Shown here piece by piece: positions 16,086 to 23,773 of a stretch of 64,000 bases of DNA. Every line of letters starts with the position of its first letter. The first letter of the stretch is position 1. Origin of the DNA: Streptomyces mobaraensis NBRC 13819 = DSM 40847 (GTDB lineage Bacteria > Actinomycetota > Actinomycetes > Streptomycetales > Streptomycetaceae); contig NZ_CP072827.1 in assembly GCF_017916255.1 (NCBI RefSeq), positions 434,001-498,000 on the forward strand, read 5' to 3'. The notes beneath the pieces were generated by a model. It made no database searches. It was given only the letters and a program-made list of their open reading frames with translations, and had not been told where the DNA came from. The position numbers and the translations under genes were made by a program.

Positions 16086-17006
16086 GTGCCGCTGCACCGA
16101 CTGGCATCCGTCACCATCGGCGTGCCGCACCCCGAACAGACGGCGCCCTACTACCTCCATCTGGGCCTGACCCCGGACACCGACGGCTGGTTCGCCACCC
16201 GGGACGGCGGCCGGCAGCTCCGCATCGTCCCGTCACCGACGCGCCGGCTGGCGGAGATCCACCTCGAGGCGCACGACGAAGACGACGTCCGCGCGCTGGC
16301 GGGCCGGCTCGCGCGCCTGGGCGTCGCCCGCACGCCGCGCGCCCGGGAGCTCGTCACCCGCGACCCGGTCACCCGGGTCGCCGTGCGGGTGACCACGGGC
16401 CCGCCCCGCACCCCTCCGTCGGTCCCGCCGACGCCCTACAACGGCCCGGGGCGCGTCGAACGCCACGGGCGCGCCGCGGCGGTGTGCCGGGACCGTCCTG
16501 TCCGCCCCAGCAAGCTCGGACACGTGGTCATGGGCTCCACCGACGTCGCGGCCACGACGGCCTTCTTCACCGCCGGCCTGGGCTTCAAGGTGTCGGACAC
16601 CGTCAAGGACCAGGCGGTGTTCCTCCGCTGCTCGACCGATCACCACAACGTCATGGTGATGGCGGCTCCCGTGACCTTCCTGCACCACACCTCATGGCAG
16701 GTCGACGACATCGACGAGATCGGGCGCGGGGCCCACGCCATGCTCGACGGCCACCCGGAACGCCACGTCTGGGGCCTGGGACGTCACCATGCGGGCGCCA
16801 ACTTCTTCTGGTACCTCAAGGACCCCGCCGGCAACTTCACCGAGTACTACAGCGACATGGACTGCATCACCGACGACCATCTCTGGAAACCCGAGGTCTT
16901 CGACGGTGCCACGGGTCTCTTCGCCTGGGGGCCGACGCCGCCCCCTTCGTTCCTCCGCCCTGACGACCTGGCGGACCTCATGGTCTCCTCCCACCACGCG
17001 GGCTGA
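16086..17006 (+). CDS. VOC-superfamily extradiol-dioxygenase-like protein
   Basis: The 306-residue protein has two vicinal-oxygen-chelate modules. The C-terminal one carries a full Fe(II) ligand set in the right order: GHVVMGS, HHTSWQVDD and FTEYYSDMD. The N-terminal module (LASVTIGVPHPEQTAPYY) lacks metal ligands, as usual in two-domain 2,3-dihydroxybiphenyl/catechol dioxygenases. A role in cleaving a catechol-like ring is the family expectation; a non-oxygenase VOC activity is possible. The GTG at 16086 follows GGGAG. It completes the isomerase-dehydrogenase-VOC set. Confidence 0.8.
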   Translation: MPLHRLASVTIGVPHPEQTAPYYLHLGLTPDTDGWFATRDGGRQLRIVPSPTRRLAEIHLEAHDEDDVRALAGRLARLGVARTPRARELVTRDPVTRVAVRVTTGPPRTPPSVPPTPYNGPGRVERHGRAAAVCRDRPVRPSKLGHVVMGSTDVAATTAFFTAGLGFKVSDTVKDQAVFLRCSTDHHNVMVMAAPVTFLHHTSWQVDDIDEIGRGAHAMLDGHPERHVWGLGRHHAGANFFWYLKDPAGNFTEYYSDMDCITDDHLWKPEVFDGATGLFAWGPTPPPSFLRPDDLADLMVSSHHAG

Positions 17007-17010
17007 CCCC

Positions 17011-17043
17011 GCGGCCGGCGGCGCACCGTCGTCCGCCGGCCGC
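17011..17043. terminator. Bidirectional terminator hairpin
   Basis: An 11-bp perfect stem (GCGGCCGGCGG with CCGCCGGCCGC, 11-base loop) lies exactly between the converging VOC and deazaflavin-oxidoreductase genes. Confidence 0.65.
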
Positions 17044-17051
17044 CGCCCGGC

Positions 17052-17489
17052 TCAGTGCCCCTCGGGCACCCGTTCCAGGACGAAGACGGGGATCTCCCGG
17101 TCGGTCTTCTTCTGGTAGTCGGGGTACGCCGCCACCGCGCGCTCCCACCAGCGGGCCTTCTCCTCGCCGGTGACCTCGCGAGCCGTCATGTCCTGCCGCA
17201 GCGGGCCGTCCTGGAGCTCGGCGCGCGGGTCGGCCTTGAGGTTGTGGTACCAGACCGGGTGCTTGGGGGCGCCGCCCTGCGAGGCGACGACGGCGTACCG
17301 TCCCTCGTGCTCGACCCGCATCAGGGGCGTCTTGCGGAGCTTCCCGCTCTTGGCCCCGCGCGTGGTGAGGACGACGACGGGCATGCCGCGCAGCGTCGTC
17401 CCCTCGGTCCCGCCGGAGCTCTCGTACTGCTCCACCTGGTCCCTGACCCACTGCTCGGGGCTCGGTTCGTACTCGCCTTCCAGCGGCAT
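17052..17489 (-). CDS. Deazaflavin (F420)-dependent nitroreductase family protein
   Basis: The 145-residue protein matches the DDN-like split-barrel family: [42 protein letters not shown] and [16 protein letters not shown]. These enzymes use reduced F420 to reduce enones, quinones or nitro compounds. The ATG at 17489 is preferred: the longer frame adds an unlikely Arg/Thr leader, and AGAAAGG lies a few bases upstream. It is a single gene, with the MFS/ArsR pair behind it. Confidence 0.85.
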   Translation of the reverse strand: MPLEGEYEPSPEQWVRDQVEQYESSGGTEGTTLRGMPVVVLTTRGAKSGKLRKTPLMRVEHEGRYAVVASQGGAPKHPVWYHNLKADPRAELQDGPLRQDMTAREVTGEEKARWWERAVAAYPDYQKKTDREIPVFVLERVPEGH

Positions 17490-17682
17490 GTCACTGCCTT
17501 TCTCTCGGTGTTTCCGTCGCGTCGCGGTCCGTGCCGGCGGGCCGTCGGAGGAACGCCCTCCGGCCACACGGGCTCAGGCATACCCGTGGGGCGCGGGAGT
17601 TCACTCCGTCCGCCCCCCTCCGAACAAGCGCGGGGGGCCGGGGCAGCATTCCCGGCCCCCGCCCGCCCGGGCCTTCGCCGCG

Positions 17683-18930
17683 TCAGACCTCCGCCACGGC
17701 GCGGCCCCGGCGGGCCAGGACGGTCAGTCCCCCGGCCGCGGCGGCCACCGCGAGGACCGTCGCGAAGACCGTCGCCCCGGTCGGCAGCCCCACCGCGTCG
17801 CTGAGGAAGCCGGCGGCGACCGGCAGGGTGCCCGCCGGCACATAACCGCCCACGTTCATGGCCGCGTTCGCCTCGGCGAGCCGCCGGGCCGGGACGCCGG
17901 CGTTCAGCAGGGAGAGCCCGCCGAGCTGCCCCAGGCCCTGGCCCGCGCCGGCGAGCAGCGCGGCGGCGGCGAGGAGGGCGGCCGAGGAGAGGCGGACCGC
18001 GCCGACGAGGGCCACCATGGCCAGGACGGTGCTCACGGCGCCGGCGACCAGGGCGGTCTCGGGGCGCAGCCGGCGGACGGCGAACTGGACGCCGGTGGCG
18101 GCGAGGAACATCACGAAGGCCATGGCGCCGGCGACCACCCGGTTGGTGGTGCCGAGGAGGCCGGAGAGCAGGGAGGGGCCGAGGGAGAGGACGAACGAGG
18201 TGGCGGTGATGCCGGGGGCGAAGACGGCGACGCCCCGCAGCAGGTCGCCGCCCCGGCCGCGTGGCACGCCCGGCACCCGGATCCAGGAGCCGCCGCCGGC
18301 GCCGGCCGGGCGCGGGAGGGGCATGCGCAGGACGACGGCCAGGGCGAGGACGAGGAGGACGGCCTCGACGCCGAAGACGGTGGCAGTGGGGGCCGGGAGG
18401 GTTTCGGAGAGGACGCCGGCCAGCAGCGGGCCGAGGCCGGCGCCGAGCACCATCGCGGTGGAGGCGAGCAGCGCCGCCTGCCGTTTGCGCGCGGGCCCGG
18501 CGACGTCGGAGACGGCCGCCATGCCGGCGGAGACGACCGCGCCGACGGCGATCCCGGTGAGCAGCCGGGCGGCCATCAGGGCCGCGACGGACGAGGCGGT
18601 GGCGAAGATCCCGCAGGCGGCCAGGGCGAGGAGCACCGCCGGGACGAGGACCGGCCGCCGGCCGATCCGGTCGGAGAGGACGCCCGAGACGAGGAGCGAG
18701 CCGATCAGGCCCGCGATATAGCAGGCGAAGACGAGGGTCAGGGTGCCTCGGGAGAAGCCGATGTCCCGCTGCCAGAGCGCGTAGAGCGGCGTGGCGGCGT
18801 TGGAGAGGACGAAGACGGCCGTCACCGGCCAGGCGGCGAGCCACAGCCACCGGCCCGGGGCGGCGGACGGGGCGGAGGCCGTCTGGCGGGCGGGTCGTGT
18901 GGCCACGGGGGCAAGCCGGATGTCCGTCAC
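17683..18930 (-). CDS. MFS transporter, probable drug or metabolite exporter
   Basis: The 415-residue protein has twelve predicted membrane helices and the MFS motif A between helices 2 and 3 (GVLSDRIGRRPVL). It resembles the arabinose-efflux-like drug transporters of actinomycetes. The gene is divergent from an ArsR-type regulator gene, with an 11-bp inverted repeat and a 14-bp direct repeat between them, so it is probably repressed by that protein until the exported compound is present. The substrate is unknown. Confidence 0.85.
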   Translation of the reverse strand: MTDIRLAPVATRPARQTASAPSAAPGRWLWLAAWPVTAVFVLSNAATPLYALWQRDIGFSRGTLTLVFACYIAGLIGSLLVSGVLSDRIGRRPVLVPAVLLALAACGIFATASSVAALMAARLLTGIAVGAVVSAGMAAVSDVAGPARKRQAALLASTAMVLGAGLGPLLAGVLSETLPAPTATVFGVEAVLLVLALAVVLRMPLPRPAGAGGGSWIRVPGVPRGRGGDLLRGVAVFAPGITATSFVLSLGPSLLSGLLGTTNRVVAGAMAFVMFLAATGVQFAVRRLRPETALVAGAVSTVLAMVALVGAVRLSSAALLAAAALLAGAGQGLGQLGGLSLLNAGVPARRLAEANAAMNVGGYVPAGTLPVAAGFLSDAVGLPTGATVFATVLAVAAAAGGLTVLARRGRAVAEV

Positions 18931-19002
18931 CGGAGCTCCTTTTCGGCGGTCGGGGCGCGCCGGGGCAGACCGGCGCGCCGTCGGCGGAGCCCGCAGGCAC
19001 CG

Positions 19003-19052
19003 CTGTACGAGTTATTTCGAACTTAGCACGCAGTACGATTGAACTCGTACAG
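19003..19052. promoter_or_regulatory. Operator-like 11-bp inverted repeat between MFS and regulator genes
   Basis: CTGTACGAGTT (19003-19013) and AACTCGTACAG (19042-19052) are perfect reverse complements with a 28-bp AT-richer spacer. This is in the shared promoter region, so one dimeric repressor could bind both arms and control both genes. Confidence 0.6.
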
Positions 19053-19065
19053 TGAGCGTCCGACC

Positions 19066-19095
19066 GTTCGAACCCGTGACGGTTCGAACCCGTGA
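19066..19095 (+). repeat. Direct repeat GTTCGAACCCGTGA x2
   Basis: Two perfect 14-bp copies (19066-19079 and 19082-19095) sit just upstream of the regulator ATG. Each contains the palindrome TTCGAA. They may be a second operator for autoregulation. The motif resembles a tRNA T-loop but no tRNA can be folded around it. Confidence 0.6.
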
Positions 19096-19109
19096 AAAAG
19101 AGGAAGCCG

Positions 19110-19487
19110 ATGACCACCTCCCGCCCCGCCCGCGTCTTCCCCGTCCCCCCGGAGCCGGCCGACGTGCCGGCCCCGCTGCCCGAGCCCGACGCGGCGGACC
19201 TGCGGCTGGAGACCGTCCTCGGCGCGCTGAGCGATCCGCTGCGGCTGCGCGTCGTCCGTAAACTGCTGCTGGAATCCGAGGCGTTCGACCACCCGTGCGG
19301 CTGGTTCGGCCTCGACCGGCCCAAGTCCTCGCTGACCCACCACTTCAAGGCGCTGCGCGAGGCCGGCGTCACCCGGCAGCGCCAGTACGGGCTGGAGCGG
19401 CGCAGCCAGGTGCGGGTGGCGGACCTGGAGGCCCGGTTCCCCGGGCTGCTCGCACTGGTGGCCGACTGGACGCCCCCGTCCGGGTGA
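19110..19487 (+). CDS. ArsR-type winged-helix transcriptional regulator
   Basis: The 125-residue protein has an ArsR-like winged helix: VLGALSDPLRLRVVRKLLL, SSLTHHFKALREAGV as recognition helix, and a wing at RQRQYGLERRSQ. No cysteine pair typical of metal sensing is present in the binding helix, so it more likely senses an organic molecule. I start at the ATG at 19110 after GAGGAAG; an earlier in-frame GTG adds six residues. It probably represses itself and the divergent MFS exporter. Confidence 0.8.
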   Translation: MTTSRPARVFPVPPEPADVPAPLPEPDAADLRLETVLGALSDPLRLRVVRKLLLESEAFDHPCGWFGLDRPKSSLTHHFKALREAGVTRQRQYGLERRSQVRVADLEARFPGLLALVADWTPPSG

Positions 19488-19589
19488 CCCTCGCGGCCGG
19501 TCTGCCCGGTCGTCCGGCCGGGCCGGGTTTCCCGCGCGGGCATCGGGTCACACGCCTGGCGAACGTCACCGGCCGTCCGGAGGGAACCG

Positions 19590-21046
19590 ATGGACCACAC
19601 GCAGGCCCCCGTCCTGGAAGCACTCGCCGCCTACCACGAGGCAGGCCGGCTGCCGTTCACCCCGCCCGGCCACAAGCAGGCCAGGGGCGCCGATCCGGCC
19701 GCCCGCCGGGAGCTGGGCGACGCCGTGTTCCGCGCGGACGTCCTGGCCACCGGCGGCCTGGACGACCGGCGGACCAGCGGACGGGTCCTGGAGCGGGCGG
19801 AGGCGCTGATGGCCGAGGCCGTCCACGCCGAGCACACGTTCTTCACCACCTGCGGCAGTTCGCTGTCGGTCAAGGCCGCGATGCTGGCCGTCGCCAGCCC
19901 GCACGAGGAGCTGCTGGTCGGCCGGGACGCGCACAAGTCCGTGGTCGCCGGGCTGATCCTGGCCGGCATCCGCCCGGTGTGGGTGGAGCCGCAGTGGGAC
20001 GCGGAACGGCACCTCGCCCATCCGCCGGCCGCCGCCGCGTTCGAACGGGCCTTCGCGGCGCACCCGGACGCGCGCGGCGCGCTGGTCACCAGCCCGACTC
20101 CGTACGGGTCCTGCGCGGACCTGGAGGGCATCGCCGAGGTGTGCCACCGGCGCGGGCGCCCGCTCATCGTGGACGAGGCGTGGGGCGCCCACCTGCCGTT
20201 CCACCCCGACCTGCCGGCGTGGGCCATGGACGCCGGCGCGGACGTGTGCGTGACCAGCATCCACAAGATGGGCAGCGTTGCCTGGAGCAGGGGTCGGTCT
20301 TCCACCTCCAGGGCGATCTCATCGACCCGGCCGCGCTGAGGTCCCGCGCCGACCTTCTGGGCACCACCAGCCCGTCCGTCCTCATCCTGGCCGGGATCGA
20401 CGGCTGGCGGCGGCAGATGATGCTGCACGGCCGCGAACTGCTGGACCGCACGCTGGAACTGGCGGCGTCGGCCCGCAAGAGGATCGAGCGGATCGACGGG
20501 CTGCACGTGAACGACCGGGCCGACTTCACCGGGTCCGGACTGGCGGCGGACCTGGACCCGCTGCCCGTGGTCATCGACATGGCGGAGCTCGGCACCACCG
20601 GCTACCGGGCGGCCGACTGGCTGCGCGACGAGCACCGCGTCGACCTGCACCTCGTCGACCACCGGCGGATCAGCGCCCAGCTCACCCACGCCGACGACGA
20701 GGAGACCGTCCGGACCCTGCTGGACGCGCTGCGCGACCTGTCCGAGCGGGCGTCCGGGCTGCGGCCGGCGCCCGGCGACCTGCGCATGGAACAGGTCCTG
20801 CCGCCCCGGGACGCCTACTTCGGGCCCGTGGAGGACGTCCCCCACGACCGGGCGGAGGGGCGGATCGCCGCCGAGATGCTGACCCCGTACCCGCCCGGCA
20901 TCCCGGCGGCCCTGCCCGGCGAGCGCCTCACCGGGCCCGTCCTGGAGTACCTGCACACCGGGATCGAGGCGGGGATGAACCTGCCGGACGCGGCCGACCC
21001 GGAGCTGCGGACGGTCCGGGTGACGCGGGAGACGGACGCCGCCTGA
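19590..21046 (+). pseudogene. Orn/Lys/Arg decarboxylase family (PLP, fold type I), frameshifted
   Basis: The first frame (19590-20339) encodes the N-terminal aminotransferase-like part, with FTPPGHKQARGAD, TTCGSSLSVKAAML, IVDEAWGAHLPFHP and the PLP-lysine motif SIHKMG. Just after it, at about 20272-20282, the frame breaks. The rest of the protein (LEQGSVFHLQGDLID onward to 21046) continues in the next frame and is fully conserved-looking through EMLTPYPPGIPAALPGERL. Replacing GTTGC by three bases would restore a protein of about 485 residues. So it is a recent +2 (or -1) change or a sequencing error; as given, the enzyme would be truncated right after its catalytic Lys. Confidence 0.75.
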
Positions 21047-21147
21047 CCGGGCCCGGCTCACCGGCACCGGGCCGGGCCTCCTTCCGACCGGCCCGCGGCG
21101 CGCGAAGGCCCCGGACCACGTACGAAGACACCAGAGGGACGCGCGAA

Positions 21148-21174
21148 GGCCCCGGGCGGCGGACGCCCGGGGCC
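21148..21174. terminator. Terminator between decarboxylase and CsbD genes
   Basis: GGCCCCGGGC and GCCCGGGGCC form a perfect 10-bp stem with a 7-base loop, placed between two converging genes. Confidence 0.65.
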
Positions 21175-21237
21175 TCGGTGACGATGCTCGCTGCGGGGCG
21201 GGCGGCGGACCGCCTCGCCCCTTGATCACTTCTTGCT

Positions 21238-21277
21238 CACTCCTTCAGGGTGCGCATCACTTCTTCAGGGTGCGCCG
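21238..21277. repeat. 20-bp tandem duplication covering the csbD-like 3' end
   Basis: CACTCCTTCAGGGTGCGCAT is followed at once by CACTTCTTCAGGGTGCGCCG. The second unit holds the last codons of the CsbD gene; the first lies just after its stop. It looks like a small slippage duplication. Confidence 0.6.
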
Positions 21278-21430
21278 CACGTCCTCCGCCGTCTCGCGAA
21301 TGTCTCCCTTGGTCTTCTCGGTGCGGCCCTCGGCCTGCATCCGCCGGTCGCCGGCCGCGCGTCCGGTGGCCTCCTTCAGCCGGCCCTTGGCCTGCTCGGC
21401 CTTGGCCTTGGCCTTGTGTTCGGCGCTCAT
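21257..21430 (-). CDS. CsbD-family stress protein, 57 aa
   Basis: The product is a short, highly charged Lys/Glu-rich helix protein: AEHKAKAKAEQAKGRLKEA, AAGDRRMQAEG, then TKGDIRETAEDVRRTLKK. This is the CsbD pattern (KxxxGxxKExxG, GDxxxxxEG). The role of CsbD is not established, but it is a general-stress protein controlled by SigB in Bacillus. The ATG at 21430 follows GAAAGGAAGG. Confidence 0.85.
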   Translation of the reverse strand: MSAEHKAKAKAEQAKGRLKEATGRAAGDRRMQAEGRTEKTKGDIRETAEDVRRTLKK

Positions 21431-21596
21431 CGCGCGCCTTCCTTTCGAGAGGTGTGACGTCCCCCCTCGAGCCCTTCACGGGCCCTCACCGCCGAGTGTC
21501 CCGCGCCGGTCCGCCGCGCGCACGTCCCGGGCGGCCGAACGGCTCGGGGGCCGCACCACGGGTTTCCCCCGGGCCGCTCAGGGCACTCGGGGGTGC

Positions 21597-22562
21597 ATGG
21601 TGCACATCGGCTACACAATGATGACCGAGCAGGCCGGGCCACGGGAGCTGGTCGAGCACGTGGTGGGCGCCGAGAAGGCGGGCTTCGACTTCTCCGTCAC
21701 CTCCGACCACTTCTTCCCCTGGCTCGCCTCCCAGGGCCACTCCCCGAACGCCTGGGCCGTCCTGGGCGCCGCGGCGCAGGCGACCTCGCGGATCCCGCTG
21801 ATGACGTATGTGACCTGTCCGACGACGCGCTACCACCCGGTCGTCGTGGCCCAGCAGGCGGCGACGGTGCAACTGCTGTCCGAGGGCCGGTTCCGGCTGG
21901 GGCTGGGGTCGGGCGAGAACCTCAACGAACACGTCGTGGGCGGCGGTTGGCCGTCGCCGGACGTCCGGCTGGAGATGCTGGAGGAGGCGACGGGGATCAT
22001 CCGGGCCCTCTTCGAGGGCCGCACCCTCACCCATCACGGCCCGCACTACGACGTCGAGCACGCCAAGCTGTGGGACCTGCCGGAGACCGCCCCGCCGATC
22101 GGCATCGCGGTGTCCGGCGAGCGCTCGTGCGAGCTGGCCGGGCACCTGGCGGACCTGGTCATCGCCACCGAGCCGAAGAAGGAGTTGCTGGACGCCTTCG
22201 ACCGGCACGGCGGCACCGGGAAACCCCGCGTGGGCCAACTGCCCGTCTGCTACGACACGGACCGCGACGCGGCGATCGAGCGGGCCCACGACCAGTTCCG
22301 CTGGTTCGGCCTCGGCTGGAAGGTCAACTCCGAGCTGCGGGACGACCGCGGGTTCACCGCCGCGACCCAGTTCGTGACCAAGGACGACATCGCGGAGAGC
22401 ATCGCCTGCGGGTCGAGGGTCGAGGACTTCGTCGAAGCGGTCCGGCCGTACGCCGAGGCCGGGTTCGAGGAGATCGCGCTGGTCCAGATCGGCGGCGGAC
22501 ACCAGGAGCCGTTCCTGAAGTGGTCGGCCGGCGAACTGCTGCCCGCGCTACGGGAACTGTGA
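21597..22562 (+). CDS. LLM-class F420-dependent oxidoreductase (FGD-like)
   Basis: The 321-residue TIM-barrel protein shows IGYTMMTEQAGPRELVEHV, FDFSVTSDHFFPWLASQGHS, GRFRLGLGSGENLNEHVVG and IAVSGERSCELAG, typical of the glucose-6-phosphate-dehydrogenase-like branch of F420 luciferase-fold enzymes. It would transfer hydride between F420 and an alcohol or hemiacetal; the substrate is unknown. It begins a run of four co-directional genes and overlaps the methyltransferase by GTGA. I start at the ATG at 21597; a GTG follows as the second codon. Confidence 0.85.
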   Translation: MVHIGYTMMTEQAGPRELVEHVVGAEKAGFDFSVTSDHFFPWLASQGHSPNAWAVLGAAAQATSRIPLMTYVTCPTTRYHPVVVAQQAATVQLLSEGRFRLGLGSGENLNEHVVGGGWPSPDVRLEMLEEATGIIRALFEGRTLTHHGPHYDVEHAKLWDLPETAPPIGIAVSGERSCELAGHLADLVIATEPKKELLDAFDRHGGTGKPRVGQLPVCYDTDRDAAIERAHDQFRWFGLGWKVNSELRDDRGFTAATQFVTKDDIAESIACGSRVEDFVEAVRPYAEAGFEEIALVQIGGGHQEPFLKWSAGELLPALREL

Positions 22563-23296
22563 CGGCCCCGGAGACCCGGCCCGTCGTGCGCGGCGCACCG
22601 AAGCCCGCCGCCGGAACGGCACGGACCCCCGGTACGCGACGGCTGGTCCGGCCGCCCGGGGTGTACGCGCCGCAGGAGGACTCGTTCCTGCTCGCCGGGG
22701 CGCTCGCGCGCGAGCCGCTGCCCGCCGGGGCGCGGGTGCTCGACGTCGGCACCGGGACCGGCGCCCTGGCCATCGCCGCGGCCCGCCGGGGACGCGGCGT
22801 CCGGGTGACGGCCGTCGACGCGTCGCGCCGCGCGGTGCTCACGGCACGGCTGAACGCTCTGCTCGCTGGGTGCCGCGTCGAGGTGCGGCGGGGCGACCTG
22901 CTCGCACCGGTCGCGGGCCGGCGCTTCGACCTCGTCCTCGCCAACCCCCCGTACGTCCCCTCCCCCGACGGCGCCTTCCCCGGCCGGGGGCCCGCGCGCG
23001 CCTGGGAGGCGGGGGACGACGGGCGGGCGGTGCTCGACCAACTGTGCGCCGAGGCACCGCCGTTGCTCCGGCCCGCCGGGGTCCTGCTGCTGGTGCAGTC
23101 GGCGCTGAGCGGCGAGGAACGGACCCTGGAACTGCTGCGGCGGGCCGGGATGGCGGCCGAGGTGGTGGACCGCAGGTCCGTGCCGTTCGGGCCGGTGCTG
23201 CGCGAACGCGCCGGCTGGCTGCGGGAGCGCGGACTGCTGGCGGCGGGGCAGGACAAGGAGGAGCTGGTGGTGGTCCGTGGCCGGTACATATCCTGA
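22559..23296 (+). CDS. HemK/PrmC-like class I methyltransferase
   Basis: The 245-residue protein has SAM motif I VLDVGTGTGALAIAA, motif II VTAVDASRRAV and the catalytic NPPY motif (LVLANPPYVPSP) used to methylate amide or amine nitrogen. It lacks the N-terminal helical domain of true PrmC, so the substrate may be a small molecule or a different protein. It is coupled to the LLM gene upstream. Its last codons are overlapped by the start of the CDGSH gene within a 21-bp repeat array. Confidence 0.85.
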   Translation: MTAPETRPVVRGAPKPAAGTARTPGTRRLVRPPGVYAPQEDSFLLAGALAREPLPAGARVLDVGTGTGALAIAAARRGRGVRVTAVDASRRAVLTARLNALLAGCRVEVRRGDLLAPVAGRRFDLVLANPPYVPSPDGAFPGRGPARAWEAGDDGRAVLDQLCAEAPPLLRPAGVLLLVQSALSGEERTLELLRRAGMAAEVVDRRSVPFGPVLRERAGWLRERGLLAAGQDKEELVVVRGRYIS

Positions 23297-23450
23297 CGCG
23301 TCCGGTGCGCATCCGGACATGGCCGGTACGCACCCTGACGTGGCCGGTACGCATCCGGACGCGGCCGGCGCGCGCCCGCGCCCGGCCGGTACACGCCCCG
23401 ACCCGGCCGGCGCAGGCCCCGACCCGGCCGGTACGCGCCCTGAACCGGCG
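23276..23450 (+). repeat. 21-bp minisatellite across the methyltransferase/CDGSH junction
   Basis: About eight degenerate 21-bp units of the form GCCGGTACGCATCCGGACG(C/T)G are stacked head to tail. In the CDGSH frame they encode the heptapeptide A-G-T-x-P-D-x. The first unit also provides the end of the methyltransferase gene. Confidence 0.75.
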
Positions 23451-23696
23451 CGGCAGCCCCCGGATGACGCGCGGCAGCGGCCCCGAACCGACGGCCCGGC
23501 GCCGCAACCCGCCCGCCGCGTCTCCCGCGAGCCGAACGGGCCGTTCCTCGTCGAGGGGCCGGTGGAGGTGGTCATGGAGGACGGTTCGATCGTGCGCTCG
23601 GACCGTCCGGTGGTGGCCCTCTGCACCTGCCGCCGCAGCGAGGAGTTCCCCTGGTGCGACACCAGCCACCGCCGCCGTCGCAGGCCCCCGGCGTGA
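23277..23696 (+). CDS. CDGSH-type iron-sulfur protein with repeat-coded N-terminus
   Basis: Residues about 85-139 form a CDGSH domain: NGPFLVEGPVEVV, then CTCRRSEEFPWCDTSH, which keeps the three Cys and one His that bind a 2Fe-2S cluster. The signature Gly is replaced by Thr (CDTSH). The first 65 residues are degenerate heptapeptides (AGTHPDV, AGTHPDA and so on) made by a minisatellite and are probably disordered. The GTG at 23277 overlaps the methyltransferase by 20 bp; an ATG at 23319 is an alternative. It is followed by a diiron protein gene that may be its electron partner. Confidence 0.8.
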   Translation: MAGTYPDASGAHPDMAGTHPDVAGTHPDAAGARPRPAGTRPDPAGAGPDPAGTRPEPARQPPDDARQRPRTDGPAPQPARRVSREPNGPFLVEGPVEVVMEDGSIVRSDRPVVALCTCRRSEEFPWCDTSHRRRRRPPA

Positions 23697-23773
23697 CGGG
23701 CCCGGCACCGGGTAACCGTTCCTCCCGCGCATCCCGCGAACCCTGCGCACCCCGCGGACCTCGGAGGCTCACG

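Noticed and set aside
19066..19095. tRNA T-loop-like sequence GGTTCGAACCC, twice
   Set aside because: No acceptor, D-arm or anticodon arm can be folded on either side; the two copies are a 14-bp direct repeat in a promoter region.
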